NCBI RefSeq assembly: GCF_000714535.1
Contig: NZ_AUND01000002.1
Location: forward strand, 46,224-110,223
Source: Thioclava pacifica DSM 10166
GTDB lineage: Bacteria; Pseudomonadota; Alphaproteobacteria; Rhodobacterales; Rhodobacteraceae
Direction of reading: 5' to 3'
Length of the DNA stretch: 64,000 nt
The notes below the pieces were generated by a model. The model searched no databases. It was not told the DNA's origin and was given only the letters and a program-made list of their open reading frames with translations. The stretch's first letter is position 1, and the number at the start of each line of letters is the position of its first letter. A program made the translations under genes and the position numbers. Below, in pieces: positions 1 through 8,225 of the stretch.

Positions 1-70
1 GCCCCGCGAGGTAACGGCACAGCTGGTTGGCGACCAGATCCTTGCCGGGTTCGATATGCTTGGCGACCAT
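1..70 (-). CDS. 5' end of an unidentified gene, cut by window edge
   Basis: Only the first 23 codons are visible, beginning MVAKHIEPG. The ATG at 70 is preceded by a strong GAGGGG ribosome binding site and lies 13 bases after the stop of the acylating aldehyde dehydrogenase gene, so it is very probably the next gene of the same leftward operon. The visible residues carry no motif I recognise, so no function is given. Confidence 0.6.
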   Translation of the reverse strand, partial: MVAKHIEPGKDLVANQLCRYLAG

Positions 71-83
71 CAGATCATCCCCC

Positions 84-1490
84 TCACATCACTTCGGTGT
101 TGTAGAATTCGCCGAACAGCTCCGCGTCCGAGGGGCGGTCTTCGGGGATCGGGCGGGCCACCCAGGTCACGTTCATGTAATGCTTGAGGCTGACATTCTC
201 GTTGGTGATGTTGCCGCCCCAGATGCCGCAGCCCAAGCTGGAGGTCATCGGCATCCCGTTCGTGAAGCTGCCCGCATTGGCCTTGGATTGCGGCTGGCGC
301 ACCATCACGCGGCTGACCGGCGCGTTCATCGCGTGGCGCAGAATGTGGTCCTCGTTGAACGAGTAGATCCCGCAGCTATGGCCCTTGCCGCCCACCTCGT
401 AGATCGCGCGGACCTTGGTCATCGCGTCGTCGAAGTCGCGGGCTTTATACAGCGCCATCGTCACCGAGAGTTTCTCGCCCGAGAACTTGTGCTCGGGGCC
501 GATCTCGTCCTGCTCGACCATGAGGAATTTGCGATCCTCGGGGATCTCGAAACCTGCGAATTCCGCGATCCGCTGCGCGGCGATCGCCACCGTCTCGATC
601 CGGCGACCGCCGTTCTCGTTCCAGAGCGCCGCCTTGAGCAGTTCCTTTTCCTGCGCGTTGCACAGATAGCCACCCTCGGCGATCAGCGCCGCTTTCATCG
701 CGTCATAGATCTTGGAATGGATCACGAGGTTGCCGTCCGCCGAGCAGCCCGAGCCGAAATCCGAGGTCTTGGACATGCGCGAATTCATCGCGGCCTCGGC
801 GATATCGGCATCCTCGTCTATCACCATCGTCGCATTGCCTGCACCCACGCCATAGGCGGGCTTGCCCGAGCTGTAAGCCGCGTGGACCATCGGCTTGCCG
901 CCCGTGGCCATCGTCAGATCGCAATTGGCCATCAGATAATCGGTCATCGGGATCGAGGGCTCTTCGACGCATTGGAAGATATCGCGCGGCGCGCCCAGCT
1001 TCGCCAGCGTCTCGCGCATCACGCGGACCATCTCGAAGGTCGTCTTCTTGGCGCGCGGGTGGGGCGAGAAGATCACCGCGTCTTTGCACTTGATCGCGTA
1101 GATGCCGGTGACCGGCGGGGTCAGTTCCGGGTTGGTCGTGGGGATCAGCGAGGCGATGACGCCCGCCGGTTTGGCAATCTTGGTCAGGCCCTTGGCCTCG
1201 TCCACCTCGATCACGCCGACCGAGGCCCCGCGCAGCGCATCGCGCAGCACGCCGAGGATCTTGAAGCGCTTGCCCGCCCGGCCCGCTCGGTCGCCGATAC
1301 CGCTTTCATCGACGCCCATCTGCGCGATGCGCAGGAAGGTCGTCTCGTTGCCGCAGGCCCAGCCGAGCGCGCGCGCCAGCCGGTCGACCTGCGCCTGATC
1401 GTAATCCTTGATCTCTTCCATCGCCGCGCGGGCGCGGGCGATCATTTCATCCGCGATGCGGATTTCTTCTGCGGTGATTTCGCGAGCCAT
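84..1490 (-). CDS. Acylating aldehyde dehydrogenase, sulfoacetaldehyde dehydrogenase (SauS)-like
   Basis: 468 residues, the length of CoA-acylating aldehyde dehydrogenases of the EutE/SauS type, which oxidise an aldehyde to an acyl-CoA with NAD(P) and CoA. The N-terminal half has the nucleotide-binding part (IPTTNPELTPP, YGVGAGNATMVID). The likely catalytic cysteine is in GSGCSADGN near residue 252, and the C-terminal part has GKGHSCGIYS. The closest remembered family is SauS, which makes sulfoacetyl-CoA from sulfoacetaldehyde. No sulfoacetate CoA ligase, Xsc or sulfonate exporter is visible here, so the sulfonate substrate is not established. A good GGAGGAGAG ribosome binding site precedes the ATG. 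It is third in the leftward run after the HMG-CoA-lyase-like and TIM-barrel genes. Confidence 0.8.
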   Translation of the reverse strand: MAREITAEEIRIADEMIARARAAMEEIKDYDQAQVDRLARALGWACGNETTFLRIAQMGVDESGIGDRAGRAGKRFKILGVLRDALRGASVGVIEVDEAKGLTKIAKPAGVIASLIPTTNPELTPPVTGIYAIKCKDAVIFSPHPRAKKTTFEMVRVMRETLAKLGAPRDIFQCVEEPSIPMTDYLMANCDLTMATGGKPMVHAAYSSGKPAYGVGAGNATMVIDEDADIAEAAMNSRMSKTSDFGSGCSADGNLVIHSKIYDAMKAALIAEGGYLCNAQEKELLKAALWNENGGRRIETVAIAAQRIAEFAGFEIPEDRKFLMVEQDEIGPEHKFSGEKLSVTMALYKARDFDDAMTKVRAIYEVGGKGHSCGIYSFNEDHILRHAMNAPVSRVMVRQPQSKANAGSFTNGMPMTSSLGCGIWGGNITNENVSLKHYMNVTWVARPIPEDRPSDAELFGEFYNTEVM

Positions 1491-1522
1491 CTGCTCTCTC
1501 CTCCGGTCGTCAGGCTTGATGT

Positions 1523-2353
1523 TCAGGCGGCGCGGGAAACCGCGCCTTCAGTGAAAAAACGTTGCGCCGCCTCCAATGCGCGGCGGGCGTGTTCGGTGTG
1601 GCCCAGCTCGGCCGAGCGCGCGGCATTGGGCAGCTCGATCGCGACAACGGCATCGGGAAGGGCGGCCGCGATCGCAGCAAACGAGATCACCCCCTCGCCC
1701 GGATAGAGCCGCGCGTCGCGCGCGATATGGATCATCTCGGCCTTGTCATAGGCGACGTGATCGGTGTCGCAGACATGCAGGAAGTTCACCCATTTGCGCG
1801 GCACGCGGGCGAGGTCGGCCATCTTGCCGCCGGTGAAATGGTGATAGAGCGTGTCGATCAGCAGCCCCTGATTGGGCCGTTTCGCGCGCTTGAGCACGTC
1901 GAGCGCATCCTCGATGCAGCACAGCCGCGAGAAGGCCGGGTATTCGAGGTTTACCGTCAGCCCATATTGCGCGGCCAGATCGCAGATTTCGCCGAAGCGT
2001 TCCGTGACGAAGGACCCGTCATTGCGCACATCGGTCCAGGCCGAGGAGATCGCCTGGGTGCAGCCCAGTTCGGCAGCCGCCGAGAAGGCACGCTCATAGG
2101 CCGAGGCGGGCGTGTCGCGCAGGATGCGGGCCAGTTCCACATCCCAGGCAATCAGACCGCGATCGGCCAAGGCGCGCTTGGTCTCGCGCAGCATTTCCGG
2201 TGCGCAGGGGTCGCAATCGGGCTCACCCGCGACGCCCATATGGATCAGTCGGAAACTCGCCGCGTCATAACCCGCATCGGCCGCGATATGGACCAGCTCG
2301 GACGGGGTCACGCCCGGACAGGTCAGGTATTCGAGGGCATAAAGACGGCTCAT
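1523..2353 (-). CDS. Sugar phosphate isomerase/epimerase-type TIM barrel protein
   Basis: 276 residues of the xylose-isomerase-like TIM barrel superfamily (AP endonuclease 2 fold). Metal-site strand ends can be seen: LEYP in the middle, a LIDTLYHH segment, LHVCDTDH, and YPGEGVI, with IELPN near the C-terminus. Members include sugar epimerases, hydroxypyruvate isomerase and 3-dehydroshikimate dehydratase, so the exact reaction is open. The ATG at 2353 overlaps the stop of the upstream aldolase gene and has GGGAG seven bases before it. Another in-frame ATG at 2359 has the same GGGAG too close to work well. Coupling to the HMG-CoA-lyase-like gene suggests a shared pathway. The shikimate-dehydrogenase-like gene across the locus makes a ketose or cyclitol acid substrate thinkable, but this is inference. 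Confidence 0.75.
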   Translation of the reverse strand: MSRLYALEYLTCPGVTPSELVHIAADAGYDAASFRLIHMGVAGEPDCDPCAPEMLRETKRALADRGLIAWDVELARILRDTPASAYERAFSAAAELGCTQAISSAWTDVRNDGSFVTERFGEICDLAAQYGLTVNLEYPAFSRLCCIEDALDVLKRAKRPNQGLLIDTLYHHFTGGKMADLARVPRKWVNFLHVCDTDHVAYDKAEMIHIARDARLYPGEGVISFAAIAAALPDAVVAIELPNAARSAELGHTEHARRALEAAQRFFTEGAVSRAA

Positions 2354-3285
2354 GCGCATTCTCCCAGTTCGGTGTCGGGTTCGCCCGGCTGCGTGATATG
2401 GCCCATGCGCCCGGGCAGGCGACGGCCCAGAAGGGCCTCGGCGCGGGCGATGGCAGGCTTGAGCGCGCGCCAGTCGATGCCGGTTTTGATCCCCATCTCG
2501 GACAGCGCGAAGGCCACGTCTTCGGTCGCGATATTGCCAGCCGCTTTCGGAATGAACGGGCAGCCGCCAAGGCCGCCAAGCGCGGTATCGAAGACCCGCA
2601 CACCCGCCTGAAGCCCCGCGACCATATTCGCGATCCCGAGCCCCCGCGTGTCATGCAGATGCAGCGACAGCGCACAGTCGGGACGCACCGCATCGTGCAC
2701 ACGCTGGCACAGATCATAAACCTGGCGCGGATTGGCGAGGCCCGCGGTATCGGCGAGGTTGATTTCCTGCGCGCCGAGAGCGGACCATTGCCGCGCGATG
2801 TCGATCACAACTTCAGGGTCGATCGCGCCTTCGAAACCGCAGCCAAAGGCCGACTGGATGCCAGCGCGGACTTCGACCCCTTCTGACAGCGCCCGTTCGA
2901 TCACCGGGGCGATCACGGCGCGGCCCTCATCGACCGACCGGTTGGTGTTCTTGCGCGAATGCGTCTCGGAGGCCGAGACGGAAATCGACAGATGCGGGAC
3001 CTTCACCGCCAGCGCCCGCTCCAGCCCCGCCTTGTTCAGCACCAGCGCCGAATAGGTCACGCCGGGCGTGCGGGTGATGCGGGTGAAAAGCTCGTCCGTG
3101 TCGGCCATCTGCGGCACCCATTTGGGATGCACGAAGGAGCCCAGTTGGATGCGCGTCACGCCGGCTGCTTCCAGATCGGCGAGGAAACCCAGCTTCTCGT
3201 CGAGCGAGAACAGGCGTTTCTCGTTTTGCAGCCCGTCACGCAGGAACTCGTCCTCGATCAGGACAGGGCCAGTCGCCTCGAACAT
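2350..3285 (-). CDS. Hydroxymethylglutaryl-CoA lyase-family protein
   Basis: 311 residues, a normal length for the HMG-CoA lyase/DRE-TIM family, which cleaves a 3-hydroxy-3-methylacyl-CoA or similar ester to a ketone and a smaller acyl-CoA. The diagnostic parts are all present: RDGLQNE near residue 17, NLADTAG, the HLHDTRG metal-binding histidines, and the G-loop GGLGGCPF with the catalytic cysteine, followed by PKAAGNIATED. It should therefore be an active lyase. It is the first gene of the leftward operon and faces the LysR gene. In this context it may split a CoA ester produced from the aldehyde by the acylating dehydrogenase. Leucine breakdown is unlikely because the carboxylase and acyl-CoA dehydrogenase genes are missing nearby. 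Confidence 0.85.
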   Translation of the reverse strand: MFEATGPVLIEDEFLRDGLQNEKRLFSLDEKLGFLADLEAAGVTRIQLGSFVHPKWVPQMADTDELFTRITRTPGVTYSALVLNKAGLERALAVKVPHLSISVSASETHSRKNTNRSVDEGRAVIAPVIERALSEGVEVRAGIQSAFGCGFEGAIDPEVVIDIARQWSALGAQEINLADTAGLANPRQVYDLCQRVHDAVRPDCALSLHLHDTRGLGIANMVAGLQAGVRVFDTALGGLGGCPFIPKAAGNIATEDVAFALSEMGIKTGIDWRALKPAIARAEALLGRRLPGRMGHITQPGEPDTELGECA

Positions 3286-3413
3286 GTGATCCTCCCAGAC
3301 GCAAAGCGGCGTCGTTTCGGGGATCAGATTAGAGCTGGATCAGAATAACGTCGAATATGCGGAGTGGCGCTACTGGTTACATCATGTTAATTTTTGAGCG
3401 TGGAGGAGATACC
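3286..3413 (+). promoter_or_regulatory. Divergent promoter region between aldolase operon and LysR gene
   Basis: 128 bases separate the leftward HMG-CoA-lyase-like gene from the rightward LysR gene. A regulator facing its target across a short spacer is the classic LysR arrangement, so LysR operators are expected here. A GGAGGAGA ribosome binding site for the LysR gene is at its right end. I could not pick a convincing T-N11-A operator by eye. Confidence 0.45.
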
Positions 3414-4328
3414 ATGCTCACATTGCGCCAGATCGAGGTCATCCGTGCGATCCTGTTGACCGGCACCGTGAAAGGGGCGGCTGACCTGTTGGGCGTCTCG
3501 GCGCCCGGGATCAGCCGCGTGATGAAGCATACCGAGAGCCAGCTTGGCCTGCGACTGTTCTCGCGTGCGCATGGGCGGTTCGCGCCCACCGATGAGGCGC
3601 GCGAGATTTTCACCCAGATCAACGAGGTCTTCGCCAAGGTCGAGAACCTGCAGGAATCGATCGACATGCTGAAGCGTGGGGAAAGCCGGGTCTTCGCGCT
3701 GGCCTCCGTGCCTTCGATTGCCCAGCACATCCTGCCCTGTGCTGTGCGCCGGATGCGTGCGCGCTATCCCGATCTGCGGCTCTCGGTCGATCAGACGAAG
3801 ATCGAGGAGACCATCGACTTTCTCCTGATGCGCAAGGTCGAGCTGGTCGCGAATTCGTTCAAGATCGACCATCCGGGCCTGTCCTCGCAGCCGCTCGGGA
3901 CGGGGCGGGTGATGGCGCTGCTGCCCGAGGGGCACGAGCTGACGCAGGAGAGCACGGTCTCGGTCAGCGATCTCGCGCGCTATCCGATGATCGGGATCAC
4001 GCCGAGCGATCCTTACGGCCAGATCCTCGCGCGGCCCCTGCGCGATGCCGATCTGCCTGTGCAGTTCGAGATCGAGGCGCGCTTCGGTCAGACCCTGCAG
4101 GCGCTCGTCGCGCAGGGCACCGGGGTGGCGCTGATTGACGAGTTCTCGGTCGCAGGCCCGCTTTTGCCGGGGCTGGCGGTGCGCCCGCTGCGCGAGCCCA
4201 CGAGCTTTCGCACCTATGCGGTCGTCAACGTCGAATATCCGCTTTCGATCTTTGCCGAGACCATGATTGCCTACCTCAAACAGGAGATGCGGAGCCCGCA
4301 CAGGCAAGGTTCCGAGGTATCAAGATAA
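3414..4328 (+). CDS. LysR-family transcriptional regulator
   Basis: 304 residues. The N-terminal winged helix-turn-helix is clear (residues about 3-60): LTLRQIEVIRAILLTG, then GAADLLGVSAPGISRVMKH and LGLRLFSR. The rest matches a periplasmic-binding-protein-like effector domain (SVPSIAQHILPCAVRR, GTGVALIDEFSV). An upstream in-frame ATG at 3357 would add 19 residues, but GGAGGAGA just before 3414 and the family N-terminus fix the start there. It probably controls the divergent aldolase operon, the downstream TRAP operon, or both, in response to the imported compound. Confidence 0.9.
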   Translation: MLTLRQIEVIRAILLTGTVKGAADLLGVSAPGISRVMKHTESQLGLRLFSRAHGRFAPTDEAREIFTQINEVFAKVENLQESIDMLKRGESRVFALASVPSIAQHILPCAVRRMRARYPDLRLSVDQTKIEETIDFLLMRKVELVANSFKIDHPGLSSQPLGTGRVMALLPEGHELTQESTVSVSDLARYPMIGITPSDPYGQILARPLRDADLPVQFEIEARFGQTLQALVAQGTGVALIDEFSVAGPLLPGLAVRPLREPTSFRTYAVVNVEYPLSIFAETMIAYLKQEMRSPHRQGSEVSR

Positions 4329-4339
4329 TAATCGATTAT
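4328..4339. promoter_or_regulatory. Perfect 12-bp palindrome, candidate operator for TRAP operon
   Basis: ATAATCGATTAT is a perfect palindrome at the very end of the LysR gene, in an AT-rich 149-base spacer before dctP. Its position upstream of the transporter operon fits an operator, possibly for one of the nearby GntR or LysR regulators. It could also be chance in AT-rich DNA. Confidence 0.35.
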
Positions 4340-4477
4340 CTACAAATCATAAGGCAATAACAAATTAACATTAGGTTACACTAATGAACAGATATTAACT
4401 GGACAGGGTCTGGCGAATCCGCAAACCTGATCGGCGTATCCCGGAGGAGGGATCCGTTACATTTTGGGAGGAACCGC

Positions 4478-5479
4478 ATGTCCATGAACATGACCCGCCG
4501 CGCGCTGCTCGCGGTGACCGCCGCCGCATCCGTCGCCTTCAGCGCCGGGGTCGCACTCGCCGAAGACAAGATCAAGCTGCGCCTGTCGGCCGTGAACAAC
4601 GAGGCGGATGCCCGCGCTGTCACGATGACCGAGATCTTCGCGCCCGCCGTGGCCGGTTTCGCCGAGTTCGAACCGCATTGGTCGGGCACGCTGTTCAAGC
4701 AGGGCACCGAGCTGGAAGCCATCGCGCGTGGTAACCTCGAAATGTCGATCACCTCGGCGCAGGAGCTCTCGGAGTTCATCCCGGCCTTTTCGATCTTCAC
4801 CGCCGGCTATGTCATGCAATCGCCCGAGCACCAGGTTGCCGTGTTCAATGACGCGCTGATGGACCCGCTGAAGAAGCAGGTTGAAGACGAGCTTGGCGTG
4901 AAGCTGCTCGCGGTGATGTATCTCGGCAAGCGTCAGGTGAACCTGCGCGGCGACAAGAAGATCATGACCCCGGCCGATCTGGATGGCGTGAAGCTGCGCA
5001 TGCCCGGCTCGGAAGCGTGGCAGTTCCTCGGAAAGGCCCTGGGTGCCTCGCCGGTTCCGATTGCTTACACCGAGCTTTACACCGCGCTGCAGACCGGCGC
5101 CGTGGACGGTCAGGACAATCCGCTCCCGAATGACGTGAACATGAAGTTCTACGAGGTGACCGACCAGATCGTTCTGACCTCGCATCTCGTTGACCTGAAC
5201 TACATCGCGTTCTCGAAGAAGGTCTGGGACAGTCTGACCCCCGAGCAGCAGGACACGGTCCAGAAAGCGGCGCTCGCCACCGCTGAAGCCGAGACCAAGA
5301 TGCAGCTCGCCAACGAGGAAAAGGACCGCGCCTTCCTCGAAGAAAAGGGTCTGGTCTTCAACACGCCCGACGTTGCTGCCTTCCGCAAGCACGTTCAGGA
5401 AGCCTATCTGAGCTCGGATCTGTCGAAGAACTGGCCCGAGGGCATGCTCGAGAAGATCAACGCTCTGGGTGAGCAGTAA
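4478..5479 (+). CDS. dctP: TRAP transporter solute-binding protein (DctP family)
   Basis: 333 residues with a Sec-type signal peptide ending near VALAED at about residue 28, so it is periplasmic. The DctP fold is shown by DLDGVKLRMPG followed by the region holding the conserved arginine that binds a substrate carboxylate, and by YTELYTALQTGAVDGQDNPL. DctP proteins capture small organic or sulfonic acids and deliver them to the QM membrane unit. A GGGAGGAA ribosome binding site precedes the ATG. It is the first gene of dctP-dctQ-dctM-oxidoreductase. The ligand cannot be read from sequence. A carboxylate, sulfonate or sugar acid is expected. Confidence 0.9.
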   Translation: MSMNMTRRALLAVTAAASVAFSAGVALAEDKIKLRLSAVNNEADARAVTMTEIFAPAVAGFAEFEPHWSGTLFKQGTELEAIARGNLEMSITSAQELSEFIPAFSIFTAGYVMQSPEHQVAVFNDALMDPLKKQVEDELGVKLLAVMYLGKRQVNLRGDKKIMTPADLDGVKLRMPGSEAWQFLGKALGASPVPIAYTELYTALQTGAVDGQDNPLPNDVNMKFYEVTDQIVLTSHLVDLNYIAFSKKVWDSLTPEQQDTVQKAALATAEAETKMQLANEEKDRAFLEEKGLVFNTPDVAAFRKHVQEAYLSSDLSKNWPEGMLEKINALGEQ

Positions 5480-5480
5480 G

Positions 5481-5993
5481 ATGAAGCGCCTCGGTCGGAA
5501 ACTCGGGAACGGGCTGGGGATCGGGGCGGAGGTCGTGGCGGCGGGCATGCTCGCCGCCATCTTCCTCACCTTCCTCTACCAGATCACCGCGCGTTACATC
5601 CTGGGATGGTCGGTCGGCTGGACGATCGAACTGAACCTGACGCTGTGGCTCTGGCTGGTGCTGTTTTCCTGCGCCTTCGTGCTGCGCGAGCGCGATCATG
5701 TGAAGTTCGACCTGTTCTTCCACGCCGCTTCGCCGGGCCGCAAGAAGGTCTTCGCGATCCTCGCGGCCGTGGCGATCGTGATCGCTTTTGCGGCTTCGCT
5801 GCCGGCAAGCTGGGATTACGTGACCTTCTACAAGATCAAGAAATCGGCCACGTTGCGCTGGCCCCTGAACTACGTCTACTCGATCTATATCGCCTTCCTC
5901 GTCGTGATGATCGCCCGCTATGGCTGGCGCATCGTTCAGATCCTTCGCGGTTACGATCTGTCCAAGGACGATCGCGATATCCTTCAGGACTGA
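5481..5993 (+). CDS. dctQ: TRAP transporter small permease (DctQ family)
   Basis: 170 residues with four predicted membrane helices, including EVVAAGMLAAIFLTFLYQ, an LWLWLVLFSCAFVL stretch next to RERDHVKFD (a typical DctQ feature), and AIVIAFAASLP. It joins the DctM channel subunit. An in-frame GTG at 5469 overlaps dctP, but the ATG at 5481, one base after the dctP stop, gives the usual N-terminus. It is translated together with dctP. Confidence 0.85.
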   Translation: MKRLGRKLGNGLGIGAEVVAAGMLAAIFLTFLYQITARYILGWSVGWTIELNLTLWLWLVLFSCAFVLRERDHVKFDLFFHAASPGRKKVFAILAAVAIVIAFAASLPASWDYVTFYKIKKSATLRWPLNYVYSIYIAFLVVMIARYGWRIVQILRGYDLSKDDRDILQD

Positions 5994-6030
5994 GACCATT
6001 GCGCCCCTGAGCGGCGCGGAGACCTGACGC

Positions 6031-7326
6031 ATGAGCCTTGCCTTCTACATCTGCCTAGCGGTGCTGTTCGGCATCGCCGCCCTCGGCGCGCCGATCGGCT
6101 ACGCGATGATCGTCGCCGCGATCACCTATCTCGCGGTCTCGGGCGCCGATCTCGCGCTTGCGGGCGAGCAGCTGATCCAGAACCTCTATAACGGCTACAT
6201 TCTGCTGGCGGTGCCGCTCTTCATCATCGCGGCCAACATCATGAATGCGGGCTCGATCTCTGATCGGTTGCTGGCGTTCTGTATCGCGCTGGTGGGCCGG
6301 TTCCGCGGCGGGATGGGTTACGTCAACATCGCCGTCTCGCTGATCTTCGCGGGCATGTCGGGCTCGGCGGTGGCCGATGCGGCAGGGCCGGGCAAGATGA
6401 TCATCTCGATGATGACCCGCGACGGGCATTACTCGAAAAGCTATGCGGCGGGCATCACCGCGGCGGCGGCGACGATCGGGCCGATCGTGCCCCCCTCGAT
6501 CCCGATGGTGATGTATGCGCTGATCTCGGATCAGTCGATCGGCTACCTGTTCCTGGCCGGTATCGTGCCGGGGCTCCTGATGGCGCTGGCGCTCTCGGTG
6601 ATGAACTTCTTCCTCGCCAAGAAGGCGGAGAAAAAGCGCGAGGCCCCGGTGCCGATGCGCGAGCTGCCGCGCCGCACGTTCCGCGCACTGCCGGTGATCT
6701 TCATGCCGGTGATCCTGCTGGGCGGGATCTATGGCGGGGCCACCACGCCCACCGAGGCCGCCTCGATCGCCGCGCTCTATGCGCTTCTGCTGGCGATGGT
6801 CTTTTATCGGCAGCTCTCGATCGTGGCGCTTGGCAAGGTCTTCTCGGAAAGCGCCCGGCAGGCCGCGACCGTCGGCATCGTCATCGGCTCGGCGCTGATC
6901 TTCAACTATATCGTCGCCTCCGAGAACGTCCCCACCAAGCTCGCCGCCTGGATGAACGGGCACGAGATCGGCCGGATGGAGTTCCTGATCGGCGTCAATA
7001 TCCTGATCCTGCTGCTGGGCATGTTGCTCGATGGCGGGACGATCATTCTCGTGGTGCTGCCGCTCTTCGTGCCCGCGGCCCAGGCGCTCGGCATCGACCT
7101 GATCCATTTCGGGGTTGTCGCGGTGGTGAACACGATGATCGGCCTGATCACGCCGCCCTACGGCATCCTGATCTTCGTGATCAACGCCGTCACCGGCATC
7201 CCGATCAAGGATATCATCCGCGGCATCCTTCCCTTCCTGGCCGCGCTGATCGCGGCGCTGGTGGCGCTCGCGGCTTTCCCCGACCTCGTTCTCTTCGTTC
7301 CTCGCCTGTTTGGATATAACGGATGA
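6031..7326 (+). CDS. dctM: TRAP transporter large permease (DctM family)
   Basis: 431 residues, the standard DctM length, with about 12 hydrophobic segments. Family motifs are present: VPLFIIAANIMN, GMSGSAVADAAGPGKMII, AAAATIGPIVPPSIPMV and GLITPPYGI. It forms the sodium-driven channel of the TRAP importer. Its stop overlaps the start of the following oxidoreductase gene by four bases, which ties import to that enzyme. Confidence 0.92.
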   Translation: MSLAFYICLAVLFGIAALGAPIGYAMIVAAITYLAVSGADLALAGEQLIQNLYNGYILLAVPLFIIAANIMNAGSISDRLLAFCIALVGRFRGGMGYVNIAVSLIFAGMSGSAVADAAGPGKMIISMMTRDGHYSKSYAAGITAAAATIGPIVPPSIPMVMYALISDQSIGYLFLAGIVPGLLMALALSVMNFFLAKKAEKKREAPVPMRELPRRTFRALPVIFMPVILLGGIYGGATTPTEAASIAALYALLLAMVFYRQLSIVALGKVFSESARQAATVGIVIGSALIFNYIVASENVPTKLAAWMNGHEIGRMEFLIGVNILILLLGMLLDGGTIILVVLPLFVPAAQALGIDLIHFGVVAVVNTMIGLITPPYGILIFVINAVTGIPIKDIIRGILPFLAALIAALVALAAFPDLVLFVPRLFGYNG

Positions 7327-8225
7327 CGCACGCGACCTCTTCTTCCTCCTGCTCGACCGAGCGCACGCTGCGGCTTGGACTGATCGGCGGCAATATCACC
7401 GAGACCCGTTCGCCGGTGCTGCATATGGCCTGCGGGCTCGCGATCGGGCGCAACGCGACCTATGACCTGATCATTCCGAAGGAGCGCGGGTTGAGCTTTG
7501 CGCAGACGCTCGCACAATGCGCGGAGCTGGGCTTCGACGGGGTGAATGTCACCTTCCCCTACAAGGAAGAGGCGCTGCGTCTCGTAGCGCCGGGCACGCC
7601 CGTGGTGGCGGCAATGGGCTCGACCAACGCGGTCAAGTTCACCGCGCAGGGTCCGCGTGCCTTCAACACCGATCACTCCGGCTTCGTCGCGGCCTATCGC
7701 AACCGGTTCGGAGCGCAGGCCCCCGGCCGCGTGCTGGTTCTGGGCACGGGCGGCGTGGGCCGCGCGGTGGCGTTCGGGCTGGCTGATCTGGGCGCCTCCG
7801 AGATCGTGCTGCTCGATACCGATCTGTCCAAGGCGGTTTCGCTGGGCGGGGCGATCATGACCTATTGCGGCGCAAAGGTGATCGCGGGCGATCCGTCGAT
7901 GCTGCGCGATCTGTCGGGCTTCGACGGGGTGGTGAACTGCACACCGCTGGGCATGGTCGGCAAGCCGCCCGCCTCACCGCTGCCCGAGGATGCCGCGGGG
8001 CACATTGGCTGGGCCTTCGACGCCGTTTACACGCCGCTGCACACGCCGTTCCGGGCGCAGGTCGAGCGGATGGGCGCACGCTTCCTGTCGGGTTACGAGC
8101 TCTATTTCCATCAAGGCGTCGACGCGTTCGAAATCTTCTCCGAGCGCAAGGTCGAGGACGCGGACTGGGTGCGCGCCCTGATCACCCACAGCCCTGACAC
8201 CCCGCCGCGCCGCGCGGTCGGCTGA
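7323..8225 (+). CDS. Shikimate/quinate dehydrogenase-like oxidoreductase
   Basis: 300 residues with both shikimate dehydrogenase domains. The substrate domain holds GNITETRSPVLHM and NVTFPYKE, with the catalytic lysine at about residue 81. The Rossmann domain has LGTGGVGRAVAFGLADLGA, followed by an acidic LLDTD that suggests NAD preference. The C-terminal GYELYFHQGVDAFEIF keeps the family glutamine. Translational overlap with dctM argues that it acts on the imported compound, or an early product, and not in aromatic amino acid synthesis. The serine- and threonine-rich first 13 residues look like an extension, though no better start is visible. Confidence 0.85.
   Translation: MTHATSSSSCSTERTLRLGLIGGNITETRSPVLHMACGLAIGRNATYDLIIPKERGLSFAQTLAQCAELGFDGVNVTFPYKEEALRLVAPGTPVVAAMGSTNAVKFTAQGPRAFNTDHSGFVAAYRNRFGAQAPGRVLVLGTGGVGRAVAFGLADLGASEIVLLDTDLSKAVSLGGAIMTYCGAKVIAGDPSMLRDLSGFDGVVNCTPLGMVGKPPASPLPEDAAGHIGWAFDAVYTPLHTPFRAQVERMGARFLSGYELYFHQGVDAFEIFSERKVEDADWVRALITHSPDTPPRRAVG

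Noticed and set aside
84..1490. Assigning the first cluster firmly to sulfoacetate or taurine degradation
   Set aside because: Only the dehydrogenase resembles SauS; no Xsc, SauT, SauU or sulfite-handling gene is visible.
27..1706. A 559-codon plus-strand frame over the aldehyde dehydrogenase gene
   Set aside because: Low-complexity R/H/A/D-rich translation opposite a clear enzyme gene, so a shadow frame.
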